This document shows positions 39,721 to 51,812 of a stretch of 64,000 bases of DNA, piece after piece. How positions within the stretch are numbered: position 1 is the stretch's first letter; each line of letters begins with the position of its first letter. A model generated the notes under the pieces. The model made no database searches. It saw only the letters and a program-made list of their open reading frames with translations, and was not told the origin of the DNA. A program made the translations under genes and the position numbers. Origin of the DNA: Rhodovulum sp. 12E13 (lineage in GTDB: Bacteria; Pseudomonadota; Alphaproteobacteria; Rhodobacterales; Rhodobacteraceae); assembly GCF_003340565.1 (NCBI RefSeq), contig NZ_QPLK01000013.1:1-64000 (forward strand). Direction: 5' to 3'.

Positions 39721-41262
39721 TCACTCTCCCATGGCGAGGCGGATGTCTCCGGCCTCGAGCAGTGCGGTCTCGTATTCGCCCACGAGCGCGGTGACGCTGG
39801 GGCCGATGATGTCGGTGGCGAGGCTCGGATAGACGCCGAGCAGCAGGGTCATCACCACGAGCGGCGCGAAGATCGCCCGCTCGCGCGCGGTCGTGCCCTT
39901 GATCGACTTGAGGCTCTCCTTGATGAGATCCCCCAGCACGACGCGGCGGTAGAGCCAGAGCGCATAGCCCGCCGACAGGATCACCCCCGTCGCCGCGACG
40001 AAGGCGACCCAGGTGTTGACCTGGAATACGCCGACGATGGCCAGGAACTCGCCCACGAAACCCGACGTGCCCGGCAGGCCCACGTTGGCCATGGTGAACA
40101 GCAGGAAGATCGCCGCATAGACCGGCATCCGCACCAGGAGACCCCCGTAGGCGTCGATCTCGCGGGTGTGCATCCGGTCGTAGATCACGCCGACGATCAG
40201 GAAGAGCGCGCCCGAGACGAAGCCGTGGCTGATCATCTGGAAGATCGCGCCGTCGATCCCCTGCTGGTTGGCCGCGAAGATGCCCATCGTGACGTAGCCC
40301 ATGTGGGCGACCGACGAGTAGGCGATGAGCTTCTTCATGTCCTCCTGCGCCAGCGCCACCAGAGAGGTATAGACGATGGCGACGGCCGACAGCCACAGCA
40401 CCAGCGGCGCGAGCAGGTCGGAGGCCACGGGGAACATCGGCAGGCTGAAGCGCAGGAAGCCGTATCCCCCCATCTTGAGCAGGATCGCCGCGAGCACCAC
40501 CGAGCCCGCCGTGGGCGCCTGCACGTGCGCGTCGGGCAGCCATGTGTGGACGGGCCACATCGGCATCTTCACCGCGAAGGAGGCGAAGAAGGCCAGCCAC
40601 ATGAGCGTCTGCATGCCCCCCAGCACCTGGATGCCGAGCACGCTCACGGTCTCGGTGCCGAAGTTGTGGTCGAGCAGCGCCACGATGTCGGTCGTGCCCG
40701 CGTCGACGTACATGGCGATCATCGCCACCAGCATCAGCAGCGAGCCGAGGAAGGTGTAGAGGAAGAACTTGAATGCCGCGTAGATGCGGTTCTTGCCGCC
40801 CCAGATGCCGATGATGAGGAACATCGGGATCAGGCCGCCCTCGAAGAACAGGTAGAACAGCACGAGGTCGAGCGCGACGAAGACGCCGAGCATCAGCGTC
40901 TCGAGCAGCAGGAACGCCACCATGTATTCCTTGACGCGGTGGGTGACGTCCCACGCGCTGGCGATCACCAGCGGCATCAGGAAGGTCGTCAGCATCACGA
41001 ACAGGATCGAGATGCCGTCGACGCCCACCTTGTAGGTCAGGCCCAGCAGCCACTCGCGCTCTTCCACGAACTGGAAGCCCGTGTCGCCCGGGTCGAAGCC
41101 CCACAGCAGGAACAGCGAGATCACGAAGGTGGCCGAGGTGGCGATCAGTGCGAGCCACTTGGCGTTCTTCCGTGCCGCCTCGTCCTCGCCGCGCAGGAAC
41201 AGCGCGAGGATCGCCGCGGCGATGGTCGGCAGGAAGACGATGATCGAGATCAGGTTGTCCAT
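39721..41262 (-). CDS. nuoM: NADH-quinone oxidoreductase subunit M
   Basis: 513 aa antiporter-like proton-pumping subunit. Recognisable features: [20 protein letters not shown] (with the conserved helix-5 Glu), [38 protein letters not shown] and [18 protein letters not shown]. Three bases after nuoL and one before nuoN, so tightly co-translated. Confidence 0.98.
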   Translation of the reverse strand: MDNLISIIVFLPTIAAAILALFLRGEDEAARKNAKWLALIATSATFVISLFLLWGFDPGDTGFQFVEEREWLLGLTYKVGVDGISILFVMLTTFLMPLVIASAWDVTHRVKEYMVAFLLLETLMLGVFVALDLVLFYLFFEGGLIPMFLIIGIWGGKNRIYAAFKFFLYTFLGSLLMLVAMIAMYVDAGTTDIVALLDHNFGTETVSVLGIQVLGGMQTLMWLAFFASFAVKMPMWPVHTWLPDAHVQAPTAGSVVLAAILLKMGGYGFLRFSLPMFPVASDLLAPLVLWLSAVAIVYTSLVALAQEDMKKLIAYSSVAHMGYVTMGIFAANQQGIDGAIFQMISHGFVSGALFLIVGVIYDRMHTREIDAYGGLLVRMPVYAAIFLLFTMANVGLPGTSGFVGEFLAIVGVFQVNTWVAFVAATGVILSAGYALWLYRRVVLGDLIKESLKSIKGTTARERAIFAPLVVMTLLLGVYPSLATDIIGPSVTALVGEYETALLEAGDIRLAMGE

Positions 41263-41265
41263 GGC

Positions 41266-43347
41266 TCAGCCCCCCCGGATCATCAGCCAGCTGACGATAA
41301 CCACGATCCCCAGCACCATCGCGAAGGCGTAGTGGAACAGGTAGCCCGACTGCGCCCGCCCCGCGAGCCGCGAGAAGAAGGGCACGACCCCCAGCGCCAG
41401 CCCGTTGATCGCGCCGTCGATGATCGAGCCGTCGCCACGCTTCCACAGCACGCCCGCCGCGCCGCGGGCGGGCCGGACGATGACCGCGTCGTAGATCTCG
41501 TCGAAGTACCACTTGTTGAGCAGGAAGGCGTAGAGGTGGCGCTGGTTGCGCGCGAGTTGCGCCGGCCATTCGGGGCGGCGGATATACATCTGGTAGGCTA
41601 GCCCGAGGCCGAGCAGCATGGCGAGGAACGGACTCGCCTTGACCCATTTCGGCACCTCGTGGGCATCCTCCAGCACCGTGTTGTCGGGCGCCATGTAGAG
41701 CGCGCCCTCGCCCGGCTGGCCGACGAAGGCGTAATGGTGCTCGCCCGCGGCCGCGCCCTCCTCGCCGTGATCGTCGCCCTCGGCCTGCGGCTCCTCGTAG
41801 GGCACCCCGTAGAAGCGGGCGACGTCGTCGACATGGCCGAAGAACGGCTTGAAGAAGACCATGCCGGCCAGCACCGAGCCCACCGCCAGCACGCCGAGCG
41901 GCACCAGCATCGAGTTGGGGCTTTCATGGGCGTGCTCGTGGGTGTGCCGGTCGCCGCGCGGCTCGCCGTAGAAGGTGAGGAACATCAGCCGCCACGAGTA
42001 GAAGCTCGTGAGCGCCGCCGCGATCACCAACGCCCAGAAGCCGAACTCGCCCACCCCGCCCGCGGCGAACGCGCTCTCCACGATCGCGTCCTTGGAGGCG
42101 AAGCCGGCAAAGCCGATCGGCAGGCCCACGAGATCGTAGCTGAGCGGGATGCCGACGCCGGTGATGGCCAGCGTGCCCAGCATCATCGCCCAGAAGGTCC
42201 TGGGCATCTTGTGGCGGAGGCCGCCGTAGTTGCGCATGTCCTGCTCGTGGTGCATCCCGTGGATCACCGAGCCCGCGCCGAGAAACAGCATCGCCTTGAA
42301 GAAGGCGTGCGTCAGCAGGTGGAACATGGCGGCGGAGTACATTCCCACGCCCGCGGCCACGAACATGTAGCCCAGCTGCGAACAGGTGGAGTAGGCGATC
42401 ACCCGCTTGATGTCGTTCTGCACGAGGCCCACCGTGGCGGCGAAGAAGGCCGTCACCGCGCCGATCACCACGATGAAGGTCGCGGCCGCATCGGCGAACT
42501 CGATGATCGGCGACATCCGGCAGACGAGGAAGACACCCGCCGTCACCATCGTCGCGGCGTGGATCAGCGCCGAGACGGGCGTCGGGCCCTCCATCGCGTC
42601 GGGAAGCCAGGTGTGCAGGAAGAGCTGGGCCGACTTGCCCATCGCGCCGATGAACAGCAGCACCGCGACCACCTCGATGGCGGCCCACTCGCGCCACAGG
42701 AAGGTCATTTGCGTCTCGGCGATCTCGGGCGCGGCCGCGAAGATGTCGGACAGGTTGACGCTGTCGACCAGGAAGAACAGCGCGCCGATGCCCAGCAGGA
42801 AGCCGAAATCGCCCACCCGGTTGACGATGAACGCCTTCATCGCCGCCGCGCCGGCCGACGGCTTGCGGTAGTAGAAACCGATCAGCAGGTAGGAGGCGAG
42901 GCCGACCCCCTCCCACCCGAAGAAGAGTTGCACGAGGTTGTCCGCCGTGACCAGCATCAGCATGGCGAAGGTGAAGAGCGACAGGTAGGCGAAGAAGCGC
43001 GCGCGGTAGGGCTCTCCCTCGGGGAAGTTGTCGTCATGCGCCATGTAGCCGAAGGAATACAGGTGCACGAGCGCCGAGACGGTCGTGACCACGATCAGCA
43101 TGATCGCCGTCAGCCGGTCGAGCCGGATCGCCCAGTCGGCCACGAGGCTGCCCGACTCGATCCAGCGGAACAGCGTGATCTGCTGGGTCGTGCCGTCGAA
43201 GGTGAGAAACACGATCCACGACAGAAGCGCCGACAGGAACAGCAGCGCGGTCGCCGTGATCTGCGCCGGCTTCTCGCCGATGGTGCGCCAGAACAGGCCC
43301 GCGACGATGGCGCCGAGCAGCGGCGCGAACAGCAGGATCGTGGTCAT
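41266..43347 (-). CDS. nuoL: NADH-quinone oxidoreductase subunit L
   Basis: 693 aa, the distal antiporter-like subunit, including the C-terminal lateral helix. Motifs: [20 protein letters not shown] (helix-5 region), [20 protein letters not shown] and [19 protein letters not shown] His/Glu/Asp-rich loop ([13 protein letters not shown] near 463 and [15 protein letters not shown] near 527) lies between late helices and could bind metal or be simply a species-specific loop. Confidence 0.98.
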   Translation of the reverse strand: MTTILLFAPLLGAIVAGLFWRTIGEKPAQITATALLFLSALLSWIVFLTFDGTTQQITLFRWIESGSLVADWAIRLDRLTAIMLIVVTTVSALVHLYSFGYMAHDDNFPEGEPYRARFFAYLSLFTFAMLMLVTADNLVQLFFGWEGVGLASYLLIGFYYRKPSAGAAAMKAFIVNRVGDFGFLLGIGALFFLVDSVNLSDIFAAAPEIAETQMTFLWREWAAIEVVAVLLFIGAMGKSAQLFLHTWLPDAMEGPTPVSALIHAATMVTAGVFLVCRMSPIIEFADAAATFIVVIGAVTAFFAATVGLVQNDIKRVIAYSTCSQLGYMFVAAGVGMYSAAMFHLLTHAFFKAMLFLGAGSVIHGMHHEQDMRNYGGLRHKMPRTFWAMMLGTLAITGVGIPLSYDLVGLPIGFAGFASKDAIVESAFAAGGVGEFGFWALVIAAALTSFYSWRLMFLTFYGEPRGDRHTHEHAHESPNSMLVPLGVLAVGSVLAGMVFFKPFFGHVDDVARFYGVPYEEPQAEGDDHGEEGAAAGEHHYAFVGQPGEGALYMAPDNTVLEDAHEVPKWVKASPFLAMLLGLGLAYQMYIRRPEWPAQLARNQRHLYAFLLNKWYFDEIYDAVIVRPARGAAGVLWKRGDGSIIDGAINGLALGVVPFFSRLAGRAQSGYLFHYAFAMVLGIVVIVSWLMIRGG

Positions 43348-43351
43348 GCCC

Positions 43352-43657
43352 TTATCCCTTGAGGCTGGCCACGTCTTCCACCGCGATCGTGCCGCGGTTG
43401 CGGAAGAAGCAGACGAGAATGGCGAGGCCGATGGCGGCCTCGGCGGCGGCGACGGTGAGCACGAAGAGCGTGAAGATCTGGCCCTTGATGTCGCCCAGAT
43501 AGGCCGAGAAGGCCACGAGGTTGATGTTGACCGACAGCAGCATCAGCTCGATCGACATCAGGATGACGATCACGTTCTTCCGGTTGAGGAAGATCCCGAA
43601 GACCCCGATCACGAAGAGCGCGGCGGCCACGCCCAGGTAGTGTTCAAGTCCGACCAT
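43352..43657 (-). CDS. nuoK: NADH-quinone oxidoreductase subunit K
   Basis: 101 aa, three membrane helices. The conserved glutamates are visible in [16 protein letters not shown] (helix 2) and [17 protein letters not shown] (helix 3); both belong to the proton pathway. Starts ATG 43657 and stops four bases before nuoL. Confidence 0.98.
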   Translation of the reverse strand: MVGLEHYLGVAAALFVIGVFGIFLNRKNVIVILMSIELMLLSVNINLVAFSAYLGDIKGQIFTLFVLTVAAAEAAIGLAILVCFFRNRGTIAVEDVASLKG

Positions 43658-43678
43658 GCGGTCCCCCTCTTCCGGTCA

Positions 43679-43700
43679 CGAATCTTCGTTCGAGGATTCG
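43679..43700. other. Hairpin in nuoJ-nuoK gap
   Basis: Six-base arms CGAATC and GATTCG enclose TTCGTTCGAG, itself partly self-complementary. It fills the 49-base intercistronic space and may modulate RNA stability or partial termination inside the operon. Confidence 0.45.
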
Positions 43701-43706
43701 CGCGCC

Positions 43707-44318
43707 TCACAGCCCCTGCCCGGGCTTGACGTCTTTCAGTTCCATCGACTTGGCCGGGTCGCGGTACATCTGCGCCAGCACGTCCTGCCGCTTGATCCCC
43801 TCGCGGTGGCGCAGCGTCAGCACGATGGCGCCGATCATCGCCACCAGCAGGATCAGGCCCGCGAGCTGGAAGAGCAGGAAATACTGGTCGTAGAGCACCA
43901 TCCCGAGTGCGGCGGTATTGTGCGTGCCCTCCGGCGTGGCCTGCGGGCTGTCGAGCACCGCCACCCCGTCGGCCGTGGCCCAGGCGCCGAAGACGAGCGC
44001 GAGCTGCATCAGCAGGATCACCCCGATGAGCGCGGCGAGCGGCACGTACTTCGCCATCTCCGCCGAGAGCGCGGCAAAGTCCACGTCGAGCATCATCACG
44101 ACGAAGAGAAACAGCACCGCGACCGCGCCGACATAGACGATGACGAGCAGCATGGCGACGAACTCAGCCCCAAGCAGCACGAACATCGAGGCCGACGACA
44201 GGAAGGCCAGGATCAGCCAGAGCACCGAGTGCACCGGGTTGCGGCTGACGACGACGAAGAGCGCGGCCGCCACCACGGTAAAGGCGAAGGCGAAGAAGGC
44301 GATGTCGGCGATGGTCAT
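43707..44318 (-). CDS. nuoJ: NADH-quinone oxidoreductase subunit J
   Basis: 203 aa with five predicted helices. The conserved helix-3 stretch [21 protein letters not shown] (it carries the pi-bulge Tyr-Val-Gly-Ala motif) and the early [15 protein letters not shown] are present. Separated from the upstream carboxymuconolactone-decarboxylase-like gene by 57 bases. Confidence 0.97.
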   Translation of the reverse strand: MTIADIAFFAFAFTVVAAALFVVVSRNPVHSVLWLILAFLSSASMFVLLGAEFVAMLLVIVYVGAVAVLFLFVVMMLDVDFAALSAEMAKYVPLAALIGVILLMQLALVFGAWATADGVAVLDSPQATPEGTHNTAALGMVLYDQYFLLFQLAGLILLVAMIGAIVLTLRHREGIKRQDVLAQMYRDPAKSMELKDVKPGQGL

Positions 44319-44375
44319 TGCGCGTCTCCGTTCCGGTCGGGCCGGGGCGTGGTCTCGGGGCTTCGTCCGCGGCGG

Positions 44376-44798
44376 TCAACCGTCATCGCCGGCCTCCTTC
44401 TCGGTGCGGTCGGCGATCACCTCGCGCGCCGCCTCCATGGCCTTCTGCATCGCGGGCACGCCGCCGAACATGGCCATCTGTCCGATCGTCTCGGCCACCT
44501 CCTGCGGCGTGGCGCCCGCTTCGAGCGCGTGGCGCACGGTGATGCGGATCTGGTCCTCGGCATGCCCGCCGATCACGGTCAGGGCAGCGAGGGTGACCAG
44601 AAGGCGCGTCTTCGCGTCGAGCCCGTCGGGGTTGAAGGTCTTGCCCATGGTCATCTCGAGCGCGTCGCGCGGCATGGTGGGAAACCACTCGTCGAGCGCG
44701 GGCATCCTGAAGGTCTCCATCGCCGGATTGGCCGCGCGCGCCATCTGCGCGCCCGTCTCCATCCAGTGCTGGAGAACCTTCGAGTAGTCGGGAACCAT
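44376..44798 (-). CDS. Carboxymuconolactone decarboxylase-family protein in nuo operon
   Basis: 140 aa, all-helical AhpD-like/CMD fold. The core reads KTRLLVTLAALTVIGGHAED, then ITVRHALEAGATPQEVAETI, typical of the family, but the AhpD redox pair C-x2-C is absent: the segment before the GAT motif has His (GGHAED) and no cysteine. So peroxidase-partner activity is unlikely, and a decarboxylase role for protocatechuate breakdown is not supported by context. I recall CMD genes inside nuo clusters of other Rhodobacterales; here it lies between nuoI and nuoJ. Start ATG 44798. Confidence 0.88.
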   Translation of the reverse strand: MVPDYSKVLQHWMETGAQMARAANPAMETFRMPALDEWFPTMPRDALEMTMGKTFNPDGLDAKTRLLVTLAALTVIGGHAEDQIRITVRHALEAGATPQEVAETIGQMAMFGGVPAMQKAMEAAREVIADRTEKEAGDDG

Positions 44799-44809
44799 GG
44801 GCGGGGCCT

Positions 44810-45304
44810 CTAGCGATACGGCGCGTCGATCTCGAGGTTGCGGGCGATCTCGGCCTCCCACCGGTCGCCGTTCGCCAGCAGACGCTCCTTGTCGTACATC
44901 AGCTCCTCGCGCGTCTCGGTCGAGAACTCGAAGTTCGGCCCTTCGACGATGGCGTCGACCGGGCACGCCTCCTGGCAGAAGCCGCAATAAATGCACTTCG
45001 TCATGTCGATGTCGTAGCGCGTCGTGCGGCGCGAGCCGTCGGCGCGGGGCTCGGCGTCGATGGTGATCGCCTGCGCCGGGCAGATCGCCTCGCAGAGCTT
45101 GCAGGCGATGCACCGTTCTTCGCCGTTCGGATAGCGGCGCAGCGCATGTTCACCGCGAAACCGGGGGCTTAGCGGGCCTTTCTCGTGCGGATAATTCAGC
45201 GTGGCCTTGGGCGCGAAGAAGTAGCGCAGGCCGAGGCGCATCCCCTTGAACACGTCGACGAGCAGAAAGTACTTGCCCGCCCTCGTCCAGTCGATCGCGG
45301 TCAT
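44810..45304 (-). CDS. nuoI: NADH-quinone oxidoreductase subunit I
   Basis: 164 aa. Carries two [4Fe-4S] clusters (N6a and N6b) through [12 protein letters not shown] and [12 protein letters not shown], on the electron path from NuoG to NuoB. An N-terminal amphipathic segment ([20 protein letters not shown]) docks at the membrane. The start at ATG 45304 has a GGAGG site upstream; a longer in-frame extension runs into the palindromic spacer and is rejected. Confidence 0.98.
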   Translation of the reverse strand: MTAIDWTRAGKYFLLVDVFKGMRLGLRYFFAPKATLNYPHEKGPLSPRFRGEHALRRYPNGEERCIACKLCEAICPAQAITIDAEPRADGSRRTTRYDIDMTKCIYCGFCQEACPVDAIVEGPNFEFSTETREELMYDKERLLANGDRWEAEIARNLEIDAPYR

Positions 45305-45372
45305 GTCGTGCCTCCGGTTGGTGCAGCGCCCGCGCGCGCGGGCGCGGGAAACGCCCTTGCAAAGGCGTTGCG

Positions 45373-45418
45373 AAGCGCTTTCGAAAGCGCTTGCCCAAGG
45401 CGTTTCGAAACGCCTTGG
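45373..45418. repeat. Two adjacent perfect palindromes, nuoH-nuoI spacer
   Basis: AAGCGCTTTCGAAAGCGCTT (45373-45392) is a perfect 20-bp palindrome. Two bases into the next segment begins a second perfect palindrome, 24 bp at 45395-45418, centred on GGCGTTTCGAAACGCC. Both share the core TTTCGAAA. A third imperfect inverted repeat (AACGCC / GGCGTT arms) lies just to the left at about 45350-45370. They sit in the 142-base gap between nuoH stop and nuoI start. Confidence 0.9.
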
Positions 45419-45446
45419 CGCTGGCGGCATGCCGAGGCCCTGCCCG

Positions 45447-46487
45447 TCATGCGCCCACGCCCGGCCAGCGGGCCCAGAAGCCGCCCAGCGCCTCGAACTT
45501 GGCGAGGAAGGCGACGATCACAACCCAGCCGAGCGACATCGGCAGGAACACCTTCCAGCCCAGCCGCATCAGCTGGTCGTAGCGGTAGCGCGGAACGATG
45601 GCCTTCACCATGGCGAAGAGGAAGAAGAAGAACGCCATCTTGCCCACCATCCACAGCGCGCCGTCGGGCAGGCCGGGTATGGGCGACAGCCAGCCGCCGA
45701 AGAACAGCAGGGTGATGAGCGCGCACATCAGGAACATGGCGATGTACTCGCCTGCCATGAACAGCAGGAACGGCGTCGAGGAATACTCCACCTGGTAGCC
45801 CGCCACGAGCTCCGATTCCGCCTCGGGCAGGTCGAAGGGCGGCCGGTTCGTCTCGGCCAGCGCGGAGATGAAGAACAGGAACACCATGGGCAGGTGCGGC
45901 AGCCAGTACCAGTTGAGCAGCCCCAGGTCGCCGTCCTGCGCGGCGACGATGGCGGAGAAGTTGAGCGAGCCCGACGAGATGATCACCCCGATGATGATCA
46001 GCCCGATCGACACCTCGTAGGAGATCATCTGCGCGGCCGAGCGCAGCGACCCGAGGAACGGGTACTTGGAGTTCGAGGCCCAGCCGCCCATGATGACGCC
46101 GTAGACCTCGAGCGAGGAGACGGCGAAGACGTAGAGGATCGCCACGTTGATGTCGGCCAGCACCCAGTCCTCGTTGAAGGGGATGACCGCCCAGGCGATC
46201 AGCGCCAGCACGAACGAGGTCATCGGCGCGAGCAGGAAGACCGTCCGGTCGGCCCCTGCCGGAACGACGATCTCCTTGACGACGTATTTCAGCGCGTCCG
46301 CCACCGTCTGCAGCAGGCCGAAGACGCCCACCACGTTGGGCCCCCGGCGCATCTGGACCGCCGCCCAGACCTTTCGGTCGGCATAGACGAGGAACAGGAG
46401 CGAGATCATCACGAAGCTGATGACCATCAGCGTCTGCAGCACGATCAGAAGCAACGTGCCCAGGTTGCTGGCGATGAGGTCGGCCAT
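45447..46487 (-). CDS. nuoH: NADH-quinone oxidoreductase subunit H
   Basis: 346 aa, about eight membrane helices; forms part of the quinone-binding site. Signature [21 protein letters not shown] near 33 and [20 protein letters not shown] near 203 are fully conserved. Read after a small lipoprotein gene that separates it from nuoG, and followed by the palindromic spacer before nuoI. Confidence 0.98.
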   Translation of the reverse strand: MADLIASNLGTLLLIVLQTLMVISFVMISLLFLVYADRKVWAAVQMRRGPNVVGVFGLLQTVADALKYVVKEIVVPAGADRTVFLLAPMTSFVLALIAWAVIPFNEDWVLADINVAILYVFAVSSLEVYGVIMGGWASNSKYPFLGSLRSAAQMISYEVSIGLIIIGVIISSGSLNFSAIVAAQDGDLGLLNWYWLPHLPMVFLFFISALAETNRPPFDLPEAESELVAGYQVEYSSTPFLLFMAGEYIAMFLMCALITLLFFGGWLSPIPGLPDGALWMVGKMAFFFFLFAMVKAIVPRYRYDQLMRLGWKVFLPMSLGWVVIVAFLAKFEALGGFWARWPGVGA

Positions 46488-46559
46488 GCGCTCTTGCGTC
46501 TCCCTGCAATCGCTCGTGCCGGGTGCGGGGTGTTCGCGGCCCCCGCCCGGCTCCGGTCG

Positions 46560-46934
46560 TCAGACCGTCGGTATTCCCCGCGCCCTGCAATCCGCGACGA
46601 TCACCTCGGCGTCGAGGGTGCGCTCGCCGCGGGGCAGCGCCGGCGAAATCGTGTAAACCGCATCTGCGATCCGAACGCCAGCCTCCGATCCGACGCTTGT
46701 GCGCACATGTCGCGCGAAGCCGAAGCCCCGGATCAGCGTGTATTGCGCGGCGGCGCAGCGCGCATACTCCGCGACATCCGCTTGCGTGCCGCGGCCGAGG
46801 CGGGCGACGATGTTGACGAGATCCTCGTCGAGCAGCTTCGTCTCGATCCCGAGATAGTCGGGCCCTCCGCCGCCGGCCGACGGGAGGCAGGCCGACAGCC
46901 CGCCGCACAGGGCCGCGACGACGAGGGCCCTCAC
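46560..46934 (-). CDS. Small lipoprotein between nuoG and nuoH
   Basis: 124 aa. GTG 46934 overlaps the nuoG stop (GTGA). The N-terminus [16 protein letters not shown] is a short signal with lipobox LSAC (Cys16), then a Gly linker and a compact domain with two further cysteines (C60, C115). It probably sits on the periplasmic side of the membrane where NuoH and its neighbours lie. No named family recognised. Its tight coupling to nuoG suggests a role in complex I assembly or stability (inference only). Confidence 0.75.
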   Translation of the reverse strand: MRALVVAALCGGLSACLPSAGGGGPDYLGIETKLLDEDLVNIVARLGRGTQADVAEYARCAAAQYTLIRGFGFARHVRTSVGSEAGVRIADAVYTISPALPRGERTLDAEVIVADCRARGIPTV

Positions 46935-48985
46935 TCCGCCGCCATCGCCGCCCCCGACGCGCGCGCCTTCGCCAGCGCCGAGAGTTCGGCCATCAGCTCC
47001 GAGGCTCGGGCGACCGGGTTGGTGAGGTAGAAGTCGCCGATCGCGGTGCCGAACGCCCCCTCGCCCAGCGAGCCGGGCTCGGGAAGGTCCTCGGGCGGCG
47101 CGTTCTCCGGCACCTGATCGACCATGGCGAGGAACGGCACCGTCTCGACCAGATTGCGGCGCAACTCCGCGAGGCTGTCCCATGGCAGGGTCCGGCCGGA
47201 CTCGGCCGAGAGCGCGCGCAGGATCGCCCAGTTCTCCTTGGCCTCGCCCGGCGGGAAGCCAGCGCGCAGCGCGAGCTGCGGCCGGCCCTCGGTGTTGACG
47301 AAGAGCGCCTGCTCTTCCGTCCAGGCCGCGCCCGGAAGGATCACGTCGGCCCGGTGCGCGCCGCGGTCGCCGTGGCTGCCCTGATAGATCACGAAGGGGC
47401 CGGGGGGGATGTCGATCTCGTCGACGCCCAGTGCATAGACCGTCTCGGCCCCGTCGAGCGCCCCCGCCAGCCCACCCTCGCTGGTGCAGCCCGCATCCAT
47501 CGCGCCGACGCGGCCGGCGGCGGTGTGCAGCACCATCAGGCCGCTGCCCGTCTGCGCGGCGATCCGCCGGGCGGCGGCGAGCACCGCGGCGCCGTCCTCG
47601 CCCGTCAGCGCCCCCTGGCCGACGATCACGACCGAGGGCTCCTCGCGCATCGCCTCGGTGCCGCCGGCATCGAGCACCCGTCGCAGCGCGGCGCGGTCGG
47701 CGCCGACATGCTCGTAGTCGTAGGTCAGGTCGACCGGGCGGCCGATCAGCGACACCTCGGCACCGGCGAGCCACGCGCCGCGGATGCGCGAATTGAGCAC
47801 CGGCGCCTCGGCACGCGGGTCGGTGCCGATCAGCAGGATGCGGCGGGCCGCGCTCACGTCGTCGATCGAGGCGGTGCCGACATAGCCTGCCCGGTCGCCC
47901 GCGGGCAGCGCCGCGCCGTCGAGCCGGCATTCGGCCGTGCCGCCGAGGCCCTCGGCGAGGCTCTTGAGCGACCACGCGGCCTCGACATTGGCCAGATCGC
48001 CCACGAGCCCGGCCACGCGCCTGCCCTGCATCGCCTGTGCGGCGGCGCCCAGCGCCTCGGGCCAGCTGGCGGGCCTCAGCCTGCCGTTCTCGCGGATATA
48101 GGGGCGGTCGAGCCGCTGCCGGCGCAGCCCGTCCCAGACGAAACGGGTCTTGTCGGAGATCCACTCCTCGTTCACCCCGTCATGGTTGCGGGGCAGGATG
48201 CGCATGACCTCGCGGCCCTTGGTGTCGACCCGGATCGAGGCGCCCATCGCGTCCATCACGTCGATCGATTCGGTCTTGGTCAGCTCCCAGGGACGGGCGG
48301 TGAAGGCGTAGGGCTTGGACACCAGCGCGCCCACCGGGCACAGGTCGATGATGTTGCCCTGCATGTTCGAATCGAGCGTCTTGCCGAGGTAGCTGGTGAT
48401 CTCGGCATCCTCGCCGCGGCCCGTCTGGCCGAGCTCGGGCATGCCCGCCACCTCGGTGATGAAGCGCACGCAGCGGGTGCACGAGATGCAGCGCGTCATG
48501 TGCGTCTCGACCAGCGGCCCGAGATCGAGATCCTCGACCGCGCGTTTCGGCTCGCGGTAGCGGCTGAAATCCACGCCGTAGGCCATGGCCTGGTCCTGCA
48601 GGTCGCACTCGCCGCCCTGGTCGCAGATCGGGCAGTCGAGCGGGTGGTTGATGAGCAGGAACTCCATCACCCCCTCGCGGGCCTTCTTCACCATGGGCGA
48701 GTTGGTCTTGACCTCGGGCGGCTCGCCGTTGCGGCCGCCCCGCAGGTCGCGCACCTGCATCGCGCAGGAGGCGGCGGGCTTGGGCGGGCCGCCGACCACC
48801 TCGACGAGGCACATCCGGCAGTTGCCGGCGATCGACAGCCGCTCGTGGTAGCAGAAGCGGGGGATCTCGATGCCGGCCTGCTCGCAGGCCTGGATCAGGG
48901 TCATGGCGGGGTCGACCTCGATCTCCTGTCCGTCGATGACGATCGTGCGCAGCTCGGGCTTCGGTGCGTCGGGCGCATCGCTCAT
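46931..48985 (-). CDS. nuoG: NADH-quinone oxidoreductase subunit G
   Basis: 684 aa, the large Fe-S subunit. N-terminal [2Fe-2S] ligands lie in [19 protein letters not shown] and SCAM (about 43-80), then the His-Cys3 cluster in [19 protein letters not shown] (about 113), and the N4-type ligands [10 protein letters not shown] and [10 protein letters not shown]. The rest is a degenerate molybdopterin-oxidoreductase-like domain without cofactor residues. ATG 48985 has AGGAGG upstream. The shorter (~680 aa) form is typical of alphaproteobacteria and mitochondria rather than E. coli. Confidence 0.98.
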   Translation of the reverse strand: MSDAPDAPKPELRTIVIDGQEIEVDPAMTLIQACEQAGIEIPRFCYHERLSIAGNCRMCLVEVVGGPPKPAASCAMQVRDLRGGRNGEPPEVKTNSPMVKKAREGVMEFLLINHPLDCPICDQGGECDLQDQAMAYGVDFSRYREPKRAVEDLDLGPLVETHMTRCISCTRCVRFITEVAGMPELGQTGRGEDAEITSYLGKTLDSNMQGNIIDLCPVGALVSKPYAFTARPWELTKTESIDVMDAMGASIRVDTKGREVMRILPRNHDGVNEEWISDKTRFVWDGLRRQRLDRPYIRENGRLRPASWPEALGAAAQAMQGRRVAGLVGDLANVEAAWSLKSLAEGLGGTAECRLDGAALPAGDRAGYVGTASIDDVSAARRILLIGTDPRAEAPVLNSRIRGAWLAGAEVSLIGRPVDLTYDYEHVGADRAALRRVLDAGGTEAMREEPSVVIVGQGALTGEDGAAVLAAARRIAAQTGSGLMVLHTAAGRVGAMDAGCTSEGGLAGALDGAETVYALGVDEIDIPPGPFVIYQGSHGDRGAHRADVILPGAAWTEEQALFVNTEGRPQLALRAGFPPGEAKENWAILRALSAESGRTLPWDSLAELRRNLVETVPFLAMVDQVPENAPPEDLPEPGSLGEGAFGTAIGDFYLTNPVARASELMAELSALAKARASGAAMAAE

Positions 48986-49050
48986 GGGGCGGCCTCCTGT
49001 CGGGCGCGCGGGCATGGTCCGCGCGGACTCCTGTCGCGTTCCGCCCTCAC

Positions 49051-49464
49051 CTAGCGGCTGCGGAGAAGCTCGCCAATGGGCGACTTCGCCGCGATTTCCG
49101 CACGGCCCACCCGGCAATGGGCCTCGGCATCGCCCGGACGCGCGCTGCGTTCGGCGAGGTAGGCCAGCGCCCGGGCCTCCAGCCGCTTCTTGTCGGGGTC
49201 CGACGCGGTATAGGCGTCGATCTGCGCCTGCGTGTAGCCCTGGTCCAGCGCATAGCGCTCGAGCGCCTGCGCCTTGCGCATCACCACCCAGAGCCGCGCC
49301 GAGATCTCCGGGCATTCCTTGCGGATCCGGTCGCCCACGGCGGCGGCGAAGAGCTGGTCGTTGATCGGCTTGTTCTGCGCGAGCGGCGGCAACGCCCCGG
49401 CGGCCCCGCCGAGCGCGAGGGCGAAGAGCACGATCCCGAGGGCGGTGGCGATCAGGTGTCTCAT
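49051..49464 (-). CDS. DUF5333 family exported protein
   Basis: 137 aa with an N-terminal signal peptide ([20 protein letters not shown]). The mature part [20 protein letters not shown], then [20 protein letters not shown], fits DUF5333, a family I associate with Rhodobacterales nuo clusters. Contains two cysteines (about 51 and 117) that could pair in the periplasm. Lies immediately upstream of nuoG. Function unknown. Confidence 0.8.
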   Translation of the reverse strand: MRHLIATALGIVLFALALGGAAGALPPLAQNKPINDQLFAAAVGDRIRKECPEISARLWVVMRKAQALERYALDQGYTQAQIDAYTASDPDKKRLEARALAYLAERSARPGDAEAHCRVGRAEIAAKSPIGELLRSR

Positions 49465-49518
49465 GGCGAAGCGTCCGGTGTCCTTGGCGTCCTGCCGATC
49501 TGGGGGCCGCGCGCGCGG

Positions 49519-49797
49519 CTATTCAATAGCGCGGTGTTCCTGCGGGGCGCGCGCGCCCCACCGGGCGGCCGACCGTCGACGCTGCCGCCGCTTTCGCAGC
49601 CGCGCCATGATCCGCCCGATCACGGGCTGCGCCACCACGGTGATGAGCGGCACCGTCAGCGCCGTCGAGACGAGGATCTCGACCCAGAGCGGCGCGCCGA
49701 CCCCCAGCCAGCGGAAGGCGTAGCTGAACAGCAGCACGCTGGGGTAGACGGCGAGCCAGATCAGCACCGCCTGGATCGCGGTTTCCTTGTCCGGCAC
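49519..49797 (-). CDS. Small two-helix membrane protein in nuo cluster
   Basis: 92 aa from GTG 49797, which has GGAGG seven bases upstream; an in-frame longer reading has no such site. Two hydrophobic helices (about 5-28 and 35-58) are followed by a very basic tail ([10 protein letters not shown]). It sits between nuoF and the DUF5333 gene. No family recognised; the basic tail would face the cytoplasm by the positive-inside rule. Confidence 0.7.
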   Translation of the reverse strand: MPDKETAIQAVLIWLAVYPSVLLFSYAFRWLGVGAPLWVEILVSTALTVPLITVVAQPVIGRIMARLRKRRQRRRSAARWGARAPQEHRAIE

Positions 49798-49985
49798 GGG
49801 ATGACCTCCGTCACGCTGACACGCGGCGCCGCCGGAAAGCGCGCCGCCCGACCACGGAAACGGCTCTGATGCGCGGGCGGTTCCGCGCGCCTTGCCCGGC
49901 GTCAGCCCCCGGCGCGGCCCGACCTGCCGCCGAGCCCGCGCAATTCGGCGACCATACGGCCCGGCGTCGCGCCTGTGCCGCAGCC

Positions 49986-51284
<1,299 letters not shown>

Positions 51285-51350
51285 CGCGTCGTCTCCTGCG
51301 CGCGTCGCCTGCGCGCCCTGTTCGCATTGCGTGGCCCGCGGCCCGCGGGT

Positions 51351-51581
51351 CTATCGGCCGTCCCTGTCCCGCCAGAGTTGCAGGCTCACCACCAGCGCCC
51401 AGACGAAGGCGGCCATCGCGGCGAGGTATATCAGAAACTCGAAGCGGAGGGGCAGCCCCGCCCACGCGACAAGATATGGCGCGAGGATCGCCGCCAACCC
51501 CGCGCCCGCGATCACGAGCGCGACCATTCGTCCCTTGCGGCGGCGGGCGCGCTCTGTCGCCTCGGGGTCGATGCGGCTCAT
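51351..51581 (-). CDS. DUF5337 family membrane protein
   Basis: 76 aa. Basic N-terminus (SRIDPEATERARRRKGRMVA) followed by two hydrophobic helices (about 19-42 and 46-68). Matches DUF5337, small proteins I know from Rhodobacterales nuo clusters. Located between the HHH-domain gene and nuoF. Possibly a lineage-specific accessory of complex I; function unproven. Confidence 0.75.
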   Translation of the reverse strand: MSRIDPEATERARRRKGRMVALVIAGAGLAAILAPYLVAWAGLPLRFEFLIYLAAMAAFVWALVVSLQLWRDRDGR

Positions 51582-51812
51582 GCGGCGCTGTTCGCCCTTG
51601 CGGCGACGCCGGCCGCGGCGCCGCCGCGCGTCGCCGGAGCGCAGCCGGAGCGCGCAGTGTCCGGGCGATGCACGCGCGACCGAAGGGGAGCCTCAGCCCG
51701 GGAAGGTCCCTCGGTCTCGAGCGCGCCGGGCGCGTCGTAGGTCGTCATCGTGGGGGTCGCGCTCCCCGGGCCGTCCGCCCTGCGCCGCCTGCGCCCTGTG
51801 TGGCGCGGCGCA

